Below are positions 1 to 12,533 of a stretch of DNA of 64,000 nt, piece by piece; within the stretch, counting starts at the first letter, position 1; each line of letters starts with the position of its first letter. Below the pieces are notes generated by a model. The model searched no databases. It was not told where the DNA came from and saw only the letters and a program-made list of their open reading frames with translations. Source of the stretch: Sequoia sempervirens. Taxonomy: Eukaryota; Streptophyta; Pinopsida; Cupressales; Cupressaceae. The stretch is taken from contig VDFB02252616.1 of the NCBI GenBank assembly GCA_007258455.2, forward strand, positions 124,355,760 to 124,419,759. The letters run 5' to 3'. The translations under genes and the position numbers were made by a program.

Positions 1-3000
1 GTTTGTAATGGTAATTTAATATTTCTTCAGGTTTTTGTATAGGTGTTTTACACCTAATATTATGGAAATTTATTCTTTGATGGATGTAATTTTTATATAT
101 ATTCTTTTATTTGGAAAAGGCTCTAATAAATCCCCAACTAATTAATCAAGAGAAATATAACATTAAAAATAAATCCAATCCTACCCTCTATTTACAGTTA
201 CAAAATTGAGATAAATGAGTAGTTAGGGAGAATTAAAACATAATATTCTATCATGCAATATAGGATGCATTACTAGTGTTAAACAATGACTAACCCAAGT
301 TTGGGATCTTGAATATGCATTTTAAGTATGAGGTTCTTATCCTCAAACCTATCACTATATGAAGAAAGTAATAAAGAATTTATGATTGGGTGAAATTCCA
401 AAAAAAAATCGCACTTTATGATAGGTTTTAAGAAAATCATGCAAAATTATTCCTCATTCTAACATATCATTTATGTGACTTAAGCAATTCCAACTCAAAA
501 AAATCACACTAGAATGTTATTGTTTGGATACTAAAAACTATTAAGGCACATTCTATGTACAATTTGGGACATAATCAATGATGCAATCTAGTTAGATTCA
601 TTTAAAAAAAATAGATTTGATAATAATATTTCTAGATTCAAAATTTAGATTCAGCCAAAAAGTTTATATCTAAGATAGATCTAGCTAGAACATTTTTGGA
701 AAGAGGTACTTACTAACAAAAATGTGTACTAGTGTTCCTGAGTGTCAAATTATAATCTTTTTGAAATTATTTAAAAAATAGTCTTTTGTAGATCTAAAAG
801 CATAGTTTCTAAAAATATTTATTATTTTTTTAATTAATAATATTTTCTTTTATTTTCTCTACAAGTAGGTTGTATTGACCAAATATAAGGTTGATTTATT
901 CCTCAAATAAAAATACTTTTTTTTTCTCATACCATAATGTAAGGATGACTTTGCCTCATATGAATTCAACCATTATTATAGAGAAGAAAATCAAGCTACC
1001 CATATTATAACCAATATGAGAATTGACCAAATTGAAAATACTATGGTCTATGACTCATCTTCAAACATAAAGTATCAAGATTTAAAAATATCATTTCTAT
1101 AATTATTACATAGTTTGATGCCATGTACCCTTTCATTAACTACTAAAGTCTATGCACCATTTAAATATTCTCAGCCAAATGACTCATTTACTTAGCTTAC
1201 AACTGCACACAGTAAACAATTACGGGAAGCTAGTTTTAAATCTAATTTTCATTTAAATTTCTTCTATTTAGAATTTTATTAACTCTACAGTACCACCGCA
1301 ACCTACCTTTGAATCAATAGAAATGTGAGTGATAGTTGTCCCTTTATTCACCTCATATGGCCAATCATTGGCACATTCCTCTTTTTGGTCTCTTACTATT
1401 TCAATTGTTATCTTACTCCTCTTCTTCTCTACATCCTATTAGAAGGAGTGAGATGGAAATAAATAGAACGATTCGTGTGCTTCCAAAAGAATTATAACCA
1501 TTCATTCTAGGTCTAGTTGAATCCACCTTACTAGCATACATTTTCTCTATGGACTAGCCCCATGTTGAAAAGGGCCTTCAAAGCTATTTTAGGTGATGAT
1601 CTTCAAGGTGGCACCAAGATACTTTACTACTTTGGTATCATCTCTAATTTCCTCTCTAATTATATGGAATTGGTGTAGGATAGACTTCCCAATACAATCT
1701 CTTATAGGTACATTTAGGATTTTCTACTACCATCGACTGTCTATAGTCAAGTTGTCATTGCCTATGATGATATGATGGGTGAGACTCATACTAGGGATTC
1801 TATTCTCTCATGAAATGCTAAATAATTGTCATGTAACTTCTTATGTTTTCAATACAATGTAGACTAGTTTGACTAGCAATTTTATAGTAGACTAGTTTGC
1901 TATGTTGTGGCTAATATTGATCAAATTGGATTTTTTTATGTTATATATTATGTTTTGGATTGAATGAAGATAAGAAAAGAGGTAAAGGAAGAAAAAAATA
2001 GGTATATAATAAAATAAGAGTGACACTATGTGGTTTGGGATGGATATTCCGAGTATGGAACAAGCAGTAGTGAGTATGGATAATTTGGTGTCTACAAAAA
2101 TGATAAAAAATTTTGGGCTAAGTTGGATGAAGTAGTCACAACCATATAAGATTGGATGGTGGCAGTACTAGTGATATAAGATACTATAGAAGAATTTTTT
2201 TTGGTGGGGTTCAACATAGGAGCATATTATGATGAGGTGCTAGAAACATTGCATTGATGGATGTATATCATGTATGGTGTAGGTGTATGATGAGAGGGAT
2301 AGCACCTGTACACCTTACCAAAATATATAGATAAAGATATGAGTTGATGCCCCTAAGGGAAAGTGAGGGATAATTTAATAGCAATGAAAGTGTCTGTGTT
2401 GGAGAGGAGTTATATGTAATATTCTGAGGATATATGGTATTGTTGGATGACCAAAAAAATTGCAAATACAAAAGAAGTACCATAGATTAGGGAATGTGAG
2501 AATAAAACTCTCAACTAAAGGACAAGGAAGAAAAATAACAAGATAAGGAGTTTTATTGAGGAACTTGCAATAATAAAGAATGTAATATAAAATTATATGT
2601 GAAACTAATAAGGAGGCTAACATATGTGAGGGATAGAGAAGATTGTGATGAAATACAAAAAAATAAAAATACTACATAATATGATTGATAGAATTAAGTG
2701 TCAAATACTAGTACAAAAATTAGTACATAGGGTGGATTGCTTGAGGTATACCTGAAGATGTGGAAATAACAAGTTGATAAAACTTAGTAGGTTGGAATTC
2801 CTAGGTAGGGGTAGCTTGTATTGGAAAACGAGGCTCATTTTTATCAACTCCAAGTATGTGATGTAGGACATCCCTAAGTACTATGGTAATCTTGCATCAT
2901 TCTAGAAAAGTGGTTTAGTTTAGTTATTTGTTTCTCTATTAGTTTGTAGATAGTAGTTTATGACATGAATAAAGTTATTGTATTTCATCATAACTTGAAA

Positions 3001-5815
3001 TTGGTTGTAAAATTTTTAGGATTAATTTGATTTGTTATTTTTAGTTGCATGTTAATGTTCAACAATAATTAGATGAGAAAAAAATAGTAAACTGGTACAA
3101 TAATGTCTACCAAGTGGATAGTTGTGAACAATTAGGATTGTTTTCATGTGTGGCAAGTTATTTAGAGTTTGCACCAACAATATAATTTTTGTACTTGGAC
3201 TTATTGAACCATTGACAATGAGTGTTGAGCACCATGAGGAAATTTATCCACCATTGAACTACTTAAATTTATAATTTTTTTATTCATAGTTGATGACATT
3301 TTAGAAGTGGTATTGAAATTTGTTCCAACTTGTGGCCAACACAAATCATTAGAAAAAAATGTGGATGAAAGTTATATATATAGAGTTTTCAATCAAAGAA
3401 AGGTATGTGAAGAGGTAACGAAAGAAGTTGTGAGGCATAACATAAGTAGAGTGAGACTATGATGTCTTAGATAACTATTGTGAGTAGAGAAAAATGAGTA
3501 TGAATTGGTGTATGATCCAAAGGGAAACACTAATACAACATAGTGGAGGTAATTAGACTATTGTATAATTATGAGACTATAATTTAGTGAAATTTATGTT
3601 TGAATTCTCATAGTGAGTGTAATGAAATGATTATGACCTAGCATGTAATAGAGCCCATTACAAAGAAGTGATAATTTGTAATCATGGTAATAATCATGTA
3701 TGCTTAATTAAATAAGAATCTATTGTTATTTATAAGATCTTTTGTTGTGTCTGTATTTTAATGTTAATATAGATGATTGAATAGTCCTTCATTGGACCCA
3801 AGTTTGACCATGTGACTATATCAAAATGATACCTAGGAAATAATTTCTTAGATATATAGAAACTAGGCATGATCCTTTTACAAAAACTAAAATCAATTCT
3901 AAAGAGGCAAATAAGCTATCACAACATTAACATGCATGCCTCATCTATCAAAGAAAAAGATGCCTCTAATAGTTTCAAAATTTTATCAAAATAGGTAGGG
4001 TAAACCAAATAACCAATTGGAAACTCTTTTAGGTAACTAGCATTATCTCCAAACTATAATTTTTTATTTTCACCATATATGGACTTAATTGCACCACCCT
4101 TAGGATATAACTATGAGAGAATTTATTACATCATAAAACCCATTATAAGTTAATTATATATGGTATGTAAATAATTTACTATAATATTGACCTCAAATGA
4201 CAAACAATGAGGTATAAGAAGGACCACTCTATCACAAAATGATTTTAGTTGAATCTTTATCTAGATTAATACACTCTAGATTTAACACCTAGGAATATAA
4301 TACTCACATGGACCATCAAAAGGCTAGATTTAAGAAAAATAGTAAAGTTATTGGATATATTTATTATCTTTCCCAAATGGCTTGAGTATAATGATTCTAT
4401 AAAATGTGAAATAGTCATAAGCTTGGGTTTAGATCAGTTTCCCTTGACTTTACAAGTCATGAAAGATCAACTAAACCCCACATGTAGCTTCATCCTTAAA
4501 AATATGTAGTTTTAAGATCAATCCTTCAAAGATCTTGTCAAGCATTGGGGAAGTGAGCTTTTAAAAGTAAGAAGCACCAAGATGTATGCTCTAGTAAAAA
4601 ACTCTTAGTCCTAAAATATCCATAAAGATTGGAACAATAATAAAAATTTTCAAGAATATTATATTGAAAACGAAAGAAGTGAAATAGAACTAAACACTCT
4701 CAATGAATTAATCATAGTTAGAGGGATGAATTAGGATCAATACATGAATGAAATATATCTTATCTCAAAACTAATAGATTTATGTAAGGAAAATAAAACA
4801 AAATCTAGAGGGAACAATCTTGAGAAATTTAACTAACTAAAGGTAAAAAGAACATACAATTTAATTTCACAACATAACTAGGGAAAGAAGAAGCTAAAAA
4901 ATCACTTATATCAAATCTCATAGAGGAGAATCTTCCACCAATTCTAAAATCATTAGGGTTGAATCAATCCTCTTTTTTAGTGAATTACTTGGAAGTGAGG
5001 AGGGTTCAAACTTGTAGGAAGAAATAGACTTCATATGGTTCATTTCCTTCATTATTGCAATTGAAGATAATCAAATCTTAATGAAACCTTTCACTAAGAA
5101 AGAGATCAATTTGGATTCCTTGTAAGTGAACTCAAACACTAGACATGGAAGAAATCACTCAATTTCCAACAAAAATAAAAAAGCATGATAATCAGTCTTA
5201 ATATTAAAAAATCATATGATGAAGTAATTGGAGGTTCCTCATTAAAATTCTAGAAAAAGTTGTCTTCTATGACAATTTGAGGGAATTGATCTTAGAATGA
5301 AGTAGAAGTTGAAGCCCATTTGATTTGTTTCTTACTGTTTAAATCATGCAACATCAACAATAATAATTAAGGGAAATTTCAAGGTGATCATTCTATGTAT
5401 ATAGAAAAGATTATCCATTAATTGGAGACTAAATATCACTTTCAATGAAGTTTGTGTTATACTAGGTAGTTTAACATTTTTAATTGTCACACATTGTTAT
5501 CAATGGGTGGCCTAACCTTACCAATATATGGGATGGATAACACATTTAATCTTGATGTTCGTGTACAATCATTCCACCTTCTATGAGAATTCCTTGGCAC
5601 CATGTACTAATCAATTCCTATGTTGGAGTGATATTTCCCACACATTTGGTTTAGTTCAAAGGGTTTTGGCATCATTAGTTTTTGTCAAATGCTTCTAACT
5701 CCTTAGCTATATAATAATCATTTATTTCACTCACTCTCTTTGTCCTTTCTAGGCTCTTTGTGGTACTAAAAATTCAAAACAAAGTTGCTCATTCACTTTG
5801 GTGACTATCCTTGTT
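1..5815. other. AT-rich intergenic DNA without a recognisable gene
   Basis: This stretch is AT-rich and full of stops in all frames. I see no LTR ends, no RT, integrase or transposase motif and no tandem array. Around 4320-4900 the + strand has a semi-open, Lys/Asn-rich frame with scattered stops that could be an old retrotransposon gag, but it has no zinc knuckle and no motif that decides the matter. It is most likely ancient, unrecognisable transposon DNA. Confidence 0.6.
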
Positions 5816-6890
5816 GAGATCAATGAAGCTATATTTAGAAATACTTTCTTCTTGGACAAGGTGGTGGTATCTTGGCTGCCATTTTAGAAGTGTTTGGTAT
5901 GGATCTCATGAAAGGCTTTAGTTGACACAATGTCAACATTGTCATCACTTCCATGTTTGTGTAATATCTATACCTTCATTAGCGACAAGGAACTTACCAA
6001 GGCCATGGGACAATATTACATTTGAAATAAGAGTATGATAGACATAGAAGCAATTGTTGACAACATTGCTCTTGTAAGTGTGAGATACCTTGGATTTGCT
6101 TCAATTGATATTATTCTTGATATTAAGACTAGATTCATAATGTTGAATAAAGAAATTGTAAATATTTTTAAAGTTACCAAATATTTGGTGAGATTTTACA
6201 ACCCATTGTATGTTTTGACAATCAATGTATTTTTTTAATAACATACAATCAAGGTGTTCCATGAGAACATATTATCTTAGTAGGCCAACATTAATACTAA
6301 CTATTTTTTTAATATCTCAACTCAAAAACATAATATCATACTACCAAACATAAATAGAGATATAGCAATAAAAGGAACAACTAACAAACATAATATCCTT
6401 GTGGAGATCAACAAAGCTAGATTTAAAAATGTTTTCTTCTTCCAAGATGGTGATATCCTAGGTGTCATTATAGAAATGCTTGGTATGGATCTCACGAAAG
6501 GATTTATTTTACACAATGTCAACATGGACATATCTTCCATGTTTGTCTATAATATCTATACTCTTATTAGTAACAAGGAACTTACCATGCCCATGGAACG
6601 ATATTACATTTGGAATAAGAACATAATAGGAATGAAAGCAATTATTGACAACATTTCTCTTGTGAGTGTGAATACTCTTCCTCTCAAAAATAAATGTCTT
6701 GATTTGCTTCAATTGATATTACTTGTGATATTAAGACTAGATTCATAGTGTTGAATAAAGAAATTGTAAATAATTAAGATTCTCAAAAATTAGGTGAGTT
6801 TTTACAACCCATTGGATGTTTTGGAAGTTCAAAAAAATCCTCAATCCATTTTGTCAATATCCTGCAATAGGGTGTTCTGTGAGAACATAT
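5816..6890 (+). repeat. Tandem duplication, period about 588 bases
   Basis: Two diverged copies lie in direct order. The first starts at the gagatcaatgaagct motif at 5816. The second starts at gagatcaacaaagct at 6404. Both continue through the same landmarks: a run around ggtatggatctca, a run around aaggaacttacca, a run around caattgttgacaacat, and the final tttacaacccatt. They end near 6268 and 6885. The second copy has a 115-residue open frame at 6401-6748 and the first has a related broken frame (6035-6238). The predicted peptide matches no family I know, so I do not call it a gene. Confidence 0.75.
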
Positions 6891-7560
6891 TTCTTTGAGG
6901 CATTCTGTCAAATAAATCACGTGCCTTGTCTTTCCTTCCAATTTTTGGATATCATGCAATCATGGCATTCTGTCGAACAATCCGGAGTCATTCCGTCAAA
7001 CAGTTTGTGTGCCTTGTCTAAGCTTACACATTTTGCATACATGTCTATCAGGGCAGATCCGTTGCAGCGTTCATGTCCATGCCCTGCTCCAAAGCTCCTA
7101 TTTTCACATAGGCTGGGAGGATGCCAACAAAGGTTACAGTGTATGGCTTTACACAACCAATCGCATTTGGTTGGAACTTCGGAAGTTTCTAAATCTTTTC
7201 AACAAACCCATTTTGTGCATTCGATGAGACTAGATTTCTTAGAGGCATCTGGTCAAACAGTTCATGTGCCTTGTCTATGCTTCATCATTTTGAAGCATGT
7301 CTACTAGAACATCATTGCCTTTCCATCCTACTTTGATCGATTTCCATACCCTGTTCCAAAGCTCCCATTTTGGCACAGGCAAGGAGTACGCTGGCAAATA
7401 AAACTGATCGAGATTGAAACCTGTTTGATTCATTGTGAGGACAACCATGTGTTCTATTCGCTGCAGAAACCATTTGCATCAATCAAGAAAGGCCGTGAAA
7501 ATATTTCAAAGGCGAGGTAGACGTGAGGGCCTTTTTCCATTCGCTCTTGGTTTATGCGAT
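6836..7560 (-). pseudogene. Pentatricopeptide repeat (PPR) protein pseudogene, PLS type
   Basis: PPR proteins bind organellar RNA through tandem motifs of about 35 residues. On the minus strand several motifs can be read across frames. One at about 7330-7440 reads FASVLLACAKMGALEQGMEI, the typical helix pair of a plant PLS PPR. A motif like DKAHELFDQMPLRN follows at about 7230-7290. Next comes GSALIDMYAKC with DKAHKLFDGM at about 6990-7070, then a third DKARDLFDRMPQRN at about 6850-6910. Frameshifts separate the motifs. There is no N-terminal transit peptide and no E or DYW tail. The fragment is far shorter than a usual PPR gene of 400-900 residues. I see it as a decayed copy, possibly a retrocopy, since no introns are evident and such genes are often intronless anyway. 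The family is certain and the exact limits are approximate. Confidence 0.85.
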
Positions 7561-7740
7561 CAAAGACATGGGAAAAGTGTTTGAATTCAAACTCATGGTG
7601 ACTATCGGAAACATACGAGAGTGGATGTTAGGCGACAGGAATGGGCCCACAACCTGACTACTAACCGCTGATTGTCACATAAATTGTTTAGGCAAACGGA
7701 TTTAGGCAGAGGAATAGAACGGGTTAAAGGGGCCCACATC

Positions 7741-7771
7741 CACACACTAAGCAATCAAAGCTTAGTGTGTG
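7741..7771. repeat. Perfect 12-bp hairpin
   Basis: The arms cacacactaagc (7741-7752) and gcttagtgtgtg (7760-7771) are perfect reverse complements around a 7-base loop. It sits about 180 bases beyond the 5' side of the minus-strand PPR remnant, in the most GC-balanced stretch nearby. Its function is unknown. It could be the end of a small foldback element or chance. Confidence 0.6.
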
Positions 7772-9749
7772 ACATTTAAGCCAACCGATTTCTATAATCA
7801 TAGCCAACACGTAACGATAGAAAACTGACTAGGAAAATATTTAGTACTTTTCCCAAGGCCAAAAACAATATTTAAGAACTATTGGAGAAATTACAGCAAT
7901 ATTCCAACACTGAGAACAGTTCTATGTAAACAAACAGATTTTATATTTATCCTGTCGTTGTACTGGTCTCTTGGCCGCCCTTAAAAATTTACTCTTTTTC
8001 AACAAGCTGTTATTGAGCATTCTGAGTACAAATTATAAAAAGATGCTCTACTTTACTGGTGCACTAGACTAAAGGGTCCACGAGAAATTTAATTTGCATG
8101 TGCACCGACCATAGACTAATTCAGCTTTGGCTTCGTGCCACAGCATGCTTTGCTTACAAAGTGGTCCTCACGCTTTTTAACTCTTATGAGACAAACTTGA
8201 GCCCGTACTAATAATAATTGTAAGGGAATTTTGTCATAATAAGATTTCTTAATTGAAGATATTGTTTTTATTGAAGTTGCTTTTCCATACATTCAATGAA
8301 AATCATATCTAGTGAATTTTAAAGCAATCCATTGTGAAAATTAATATCAATTATATTATTTTATTGTTTAAATATAAAAACATCAATAAAAGTATGATAA
8401 AGTAGTGTGTACTATCATTTAGTTAAAACACAAAAATATATACAACTACTCACCATTTCTTATTAAAAATAAGTAAAATAATTAAAATCTAATTCTACAT
8501 GACATATAAATCAATATAATTCATTGTACATACAGATTACGTATTAAAGTATCATGCTAGTAAAATAAAATAGTATGTCTTTGTCATCACATAATTTGAG
8601 TTTATAAAATCTACACAACTCTAGTGTACAACTTCTATTCTTGATGCAAGCCAACTCCCCAAAATTAGAAGGCAAAGTTAACTAAACTTACTAAACATAG
8701 TAATGGTTTTTAACAGTTTAGTCATTGGGGGAACAATAGTTACAAACCTACTAAAAATAGAAAGTTGGAGTTAAATTAGGAGATGTGGCTTTGTGAGTGA
8801 AGAGAGGATATTAAATTGAAGAAGATGTGTATTGATCTATATGGTAGGGATAGAGAATGGATTCAACATACATCAACTATGAATTGACTTATGCAAAACC
8901 CTTTCTATCTATAAATATAAGTTATTGCTATATTTTTTTTGGTGCATTCTATTATACCGTAAATATTCTTTATTTTTTGTCTATTGTGTTTTGAGAAGAC
9001 TATTGAATGTTCCTATACTAGGCTAAGAAGTTGCATCAAATATTAAGTCAAATAAAATTTGTATTTTGTGAACAATATATGTTAATAACTTATCATGTGC
9101 TAAAATTGATTTGTAATAAGTGATCCTTTATCTTGTAAATAATGTGTTCAATTAATATTTTTTGTGAGATCTCAGCCACTAGATATTAAAATGCTTACAA
9201 AATGAAAAGATCTAAAGCTTTCTATTTAGTACATAAATCACATTTATTACACACTTCAAACATAAATAAATATTAATACATATATGTATAATTTAAGATA
9301 TATGCAAACAATTACGATAGAATTCATATGATAAAATTCTTGTGAGCTTTGAGATTTCATCAAATTGCCTAAATAGCTTCAAGATTGGGGACACAAAAAT
9401 CTAGATAGAACTCAAAAATAAGATTGTGACATTTAGTATAATCCACAACTACTACATGTATAGTCATGTTATATGTATCTACCTGAATCCAAAGGCTTGG
9501 CCACGTAATCTCTTCAAAGCACTACAAATACCTAGCAACATCAATATTCAAATTAGAGGGGCTCAATCATTTCATTTTGTATAGAAATCAATCTATCCAA
9601 AAATATTTTAAAAGATATTTATACAAGAACACAGATACTGTCAAGGATAATATAAGTTAGAGATTCAAACATAGCTCAAAAATTTGATCACCCATTGGAA
9701 CAATCATCCAAATCATAGTTAGAGGATTGGCAAAAGAACAAGCATCTAA
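7772..9749. other. Intergenic DNA, no feature seen
   Basis: Up to about 8220 the composition is mixed, and beyond that it is strongly AT-rich. I found no coding motif, LTR end or array. The part next to the PPR remnant may be its former upstream region, which is inference from position only. Confidence 0.5.
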
Positions 9750-9879
9750 AGATAAAGGTAAAATTGTGTTCAAAGTTAACACTCATTGAAATGATTATCC
9801 AAAAATTAGATGTTAATTATTCTATAATAACTATCATATAAGTAACATAGTGCTTTCTTCCACTTCATGCTTCTTTTTG

Positions 9880-10322
9880 AATCATATTATGAACACTCTT
9901 ATTTGGAAATCCATCTATTATTTAGACTTAGCATGCTATATAACCTCTACCCAATACTCATATGACATTTATATTTGGCCTTCAACATATTCCTATCCAT
10001 ATATCTAACTATTTTATTCTTTCTTTATACTAAGCTAATCTTCTATCATGTGTACTTAGTAGAAATTTTTTTGTGTATTCCATGATCCTTACAAACATTT
10101 AGAAAAAATAAAGATATATTTTACACCTTGGTCTATTCTCCGAACTTTGATAAAGTGCCCACTTTGCTTCTCAACTAGAGCTTTTGAATTTTTAAAAAAT
10201 ATTGAAGACATCACATGCTTATGTTTTAGGAAATGTACTCATATTTATCTAGTGTAGTATTAAAGAATGAAAAAAATAAAAAACATATGTCTTGCTCTAA
10301 CTAACTTACTAATTGGCAATTA
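9880..10322 (-). pseudogene. Copia integrase core remnant
   Basis: Blocks readable on the minus strand are HKSDVFNIFKKFKALVEKQS and GHFIKV with a following RTDQGGEY-like region (second catalytic Asp area damaged). Then come segments corresponding to CKDHGIHK, ERKN-like, MLKAKYKCHMSIG, and finally PNKSVHNMIQKEA with SGRK. These are consecutive copia integrase blocks. They are spread over all three frames with many stops. Confidence 0.8.
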
Positions 10323-10480
10323 TCCTCTTTGTTGCTTTCCCAAAATACACCCTTCACATATTTTATCTAGTTTTTTTATCAATGGCAAACCATTTACCAC
10401 TTTTTTGTAGCAAATTTAGACCTCAAAAATTTAATTTTCCAAATCATGCATGCCAAAATGAATTCTCATATTTCATTTCT
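10323..10480 (-). pseudogene. Copia GAG-pre-integrase domain remnant
   Basis: The minus strand shows SFWHA, stop, FGKLNF, stop, GLNLLQKSG, the usual LWHxRxGHLNxxxLxxL pattern. After a frameshift come NGLPLIKKLDKICEGCILGK and QQRG, which match the CxxC-containing end of this zinc-binding domain (CEGC is visible). It lies between protease and integrase, as in all copia elements. Confidence 0.85.
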
Positions 10481-10689
10481 AATTAAAAATTTTCTTTTGG
10501 TATTCCTTCACCAAAAGCTTGATTAGGATTAAATTTTGTAAATTTTTTTAAAAAACTTTGTACTTGAGGAGGTATTGGTAAAGTGGTATTTTGTTGGGCT
10601 AAATGTGAGATTACTTGAGAAAATTCAACCCTCAAATTTGGTGTTGATATTTCTTAAAAATTGGTCCAAAATTACATATTTTTTTATTG

Positions 10690-10965
10690 TTTAATGACAC
10701 TCTATACCTCTTCTAAGTAAGTTTCCCAATGCACATCAAATTATTATTTAAATTGGGAACAATGTAAACATTTGAAATATCAGTTTTCTCTCTCCACTTA
10801 GTTAGAATATTAACATTACTTTTTCCCATAATTGATACTCTATTATCATTGCCCAAAGCAACATCTAATTTTACTAGCTTGTCTAGATTGGACTATATTT
10901 CTAAATTGATTATAATGTGATTACTACCTCTCAAATCTATAAACATTTTAAGCCTAGGAGGGGTA
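10690..10965 (-). pseudogene. Copia protease / gag-pol linker remnant
   Basis: The minus-strand translation gives DLRGSNHIIIN, matching the copia protease signature of the form DSGxSNHMT with the active site damaged. It continues with KLDVALGNDNRVSIMGKSNV, then DISNVYIVPNLNNNLMCIGKL, the typical stretch leading to the GAG-pre-integrase region. One in-frame stop lies before the protease core and another after the GKL segment. The family is secure from the spacing and order of these three blocks. Confidence 0.85.
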
Positions 10966-10968
10966 GAA

Positions 10969-11130
10969 TGGAAATATATTTTATTGCATATCAATTGTGT
11001 ATTACATAGGAATGTTTACATTTTTATTTTATAGGTAGAATAACAGTTTAATTATCATATAACTATCTAACCTGAAAAATAGTTTACAACATTTACAAAT
11101 GTGTTACCCCTGATGATTAACATGTTAACA
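10969..11130 (-). repeat. Short copia LTR (about 162 bases)
   Basis: On the minus strand it starts TGTTAACATG after the polypurine tract and can end at ATTTCCA, giving TG...CA ends and a length normal for a short copia LTR. No second copy of this LTR was found in the window, so the inner end is a guess from the CA dinucleotide and the start of protease-like sequence just beyond. Confidence 0.5.
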
Positions 11131-11140
11131 TCCCCCTTAA
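11131..11140 (-). other. Copia polypurine tract
   Basis: The minus strand reads TTAAGGGGGA directly before TGTTAACATG. This is the classic copia junction between the plus-strand primer site and the 3' LTR. Confidence 0.65.
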
Positions 11141-11300
11141 TATAAATGGGTTATCATGAAACTATATAGTATTTTGAACTTCTCAAACTTCTCTCAACCA
11201 AGCACTTTGGTGGGAATATTTCTAGTTGATTTGACTTGCTTCATTAAAAATCTTGTAATATGACATATCTTAAGTTTGTTTGAACTAAGCATGTTACCTT
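11141..11300 (-). pseudogene. Copia RNase H C-terminal tail remnant
   Basis: On the minus strand the frame ending just before the polypurine tract contains IPTKVLG followed by a stop and then EKFEKFK. This resembles the usual copia ending of the type FTKxLxxxKFExLxxxLG, the last residues of the pol polyprotein after RNase H. The match is short and carries stops. The strongest support is its position immediately upstream of a polypurine tract and a TGTTA LTR start. Confidence 0.5.
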
Positions 11301-11310
11301 GATAGGGTTG

Positions 11311-12393
11311 AAAATTTTATATTGGGGATGTTGCCTTGACAAGTCTCAAATTTGATGATGATCTTGTTGCTTTGACAAGTCTATTTTTTTGATAACAAGC
11401 TTGTTACTTTGATAGGTCTCAACTTTTAATAATGAGACTATTACTTTAACGAGTCTCAAATTGTGACTTGTTTTCTCCATGTTGTGATTTCAAAAAATGA
11501 CCAAACTTTAATGACCAATGTGAGTAGGGTAAGTGCAAAAATATAGGTCCCAAAAAGGTGGCTTAAGTGGCCACTTTTTTTCTGAAGATAAAATCAGGAA
11601 ATATTGACCTTGGATGTGAAATTGAGGATAGTTACACTCAAAATTTTGAGACGGAACAAAAACAAGGATCAAAGTGCTCCAAGTCTACTTTCTAAACTAC
11701 TAATTTATTTTGAAAATGGTTGAGATTAAGGGGTTCAAAAGAGGGACGTACAAAAATTGGTGTTGTTTTTTTCAGAAAAACATAACATAGCAACTCTTAT
11801 ATATCCCTAGCACTATAAAAAAAAAAATTAGTATTTTTAAAATCGCTATAGTGAGAAATTAGCTAATAGTTGTAATTGATGCACAATTTTTCTGATAATA
11901 TTTTAACATGAATATTTGATTTTTTACTAATTTTCTAAGTGGACACTTCCTGAAAATAGAATTTTGGCTGTGCTACCCCTACAAATTTTGGAAACGAATT
12001 GAATTTTTAAAAAAATTGTAGAATGGAGTCTATTTTCTAAAAATGTAATTTATTTGAAATTTTGATGAATGGTTAATTTATAATGAAAAAAACACCAAAC
12101 ACTACTTTTTTCCAAAAAAGAGACACAAACAAAATAAATTATGGATGAAAGGCTTAACATTGTTAGAAAGTGAAAAAAAAATTGGATAGCTAAGAGAGAA
12201 CCTAACATTACCCAAGTGTTCTATTTGTTCAACATTGAACCACGTGCAATCCTGACGGTGAGCATGAACCCGATTATGTGAAATATTGTAGAATTTGCAA
12301 AAACATGTCTTTGGTCATTGGGAATGACTTCCAAGCCTTTGGGTTGGTATTCCAAGGCAAATAGCAAGCCCAAGGCTTGGGGATTCCCAAAGC
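11311..12393. other. Intergenic DNA upstream of the copia remnant
   Basis: This stretch is AT-rich. A short motif built around gacaagtctcaaatttgatgatgat recurs loosely three to four times at 11335-11470 (ttgttgctttgacaagtct, ttgttactttgataggtct, ttactttaacgagtct), a small degenerate tandem repeat. I recognise no gene. Confidence 0.5.
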
Positions 12394-12509
12394 AAGATAT
12401 AACGTGTGTGTTATATCTTAGTTTTGACATGATTTTTTGCATTTGTGAGGGGCATGTCTAGCAAGATATAACGCAAGCACGATATAACAGGCTCGCATTA
12501 TGTCTTGCT
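12394..12509. repeat. Pair of hairpins built from an agatataac motif
   Basis: The first hairpin has perfect 10-base arms, aagatataac (12394-12403) and gttatatctt (12410-12419), around gtgtgt. The second has arms agcaagatataacgc (12460-12474) and gcattatgtcttgct (12495-12509). These match at 13 of 15 positions, 14 of 15 if G-U pairs are allowed, with a further gatataac copy in the loop. The repeated motif suggests a small duplicated palindromic element. Confidence 0.6.
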
Positions 12510-12533
12510 TTATGTTAAATGCTACTCTATTGA

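Larger units (their letters stand above)
9750..11310 (-). mobile_element. Decayed Ty1/copia retrotransposon remains
   Basis: Read on the minus strand, this region shows in order an RNase H-end-like tail, a polypurine tract, a short LTR, a protease/gag-pol region, a GAG-pre-integrase region and an integrase region. All frames carry stops and frameshifts, so nothing is functional. Gag is missing, and no reverse transcriptase could be found below 9750. The order 3' end, LTR, then protease suggests either two copia copies sharing an LTR, as produced by unequal recombination, or one element inserted next to another in the same direction. Boundaries come from motifs and are approximate. Confidence 0.8.

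Noticed and set aside
4320..4900. Copia gag remnant on the + strand
   Set aside because: The frame is semi-open and Lys/Asn-rich, but in AT-rich DNA this is expected by composition. No zinc knuckle or conserved gag block is visible.
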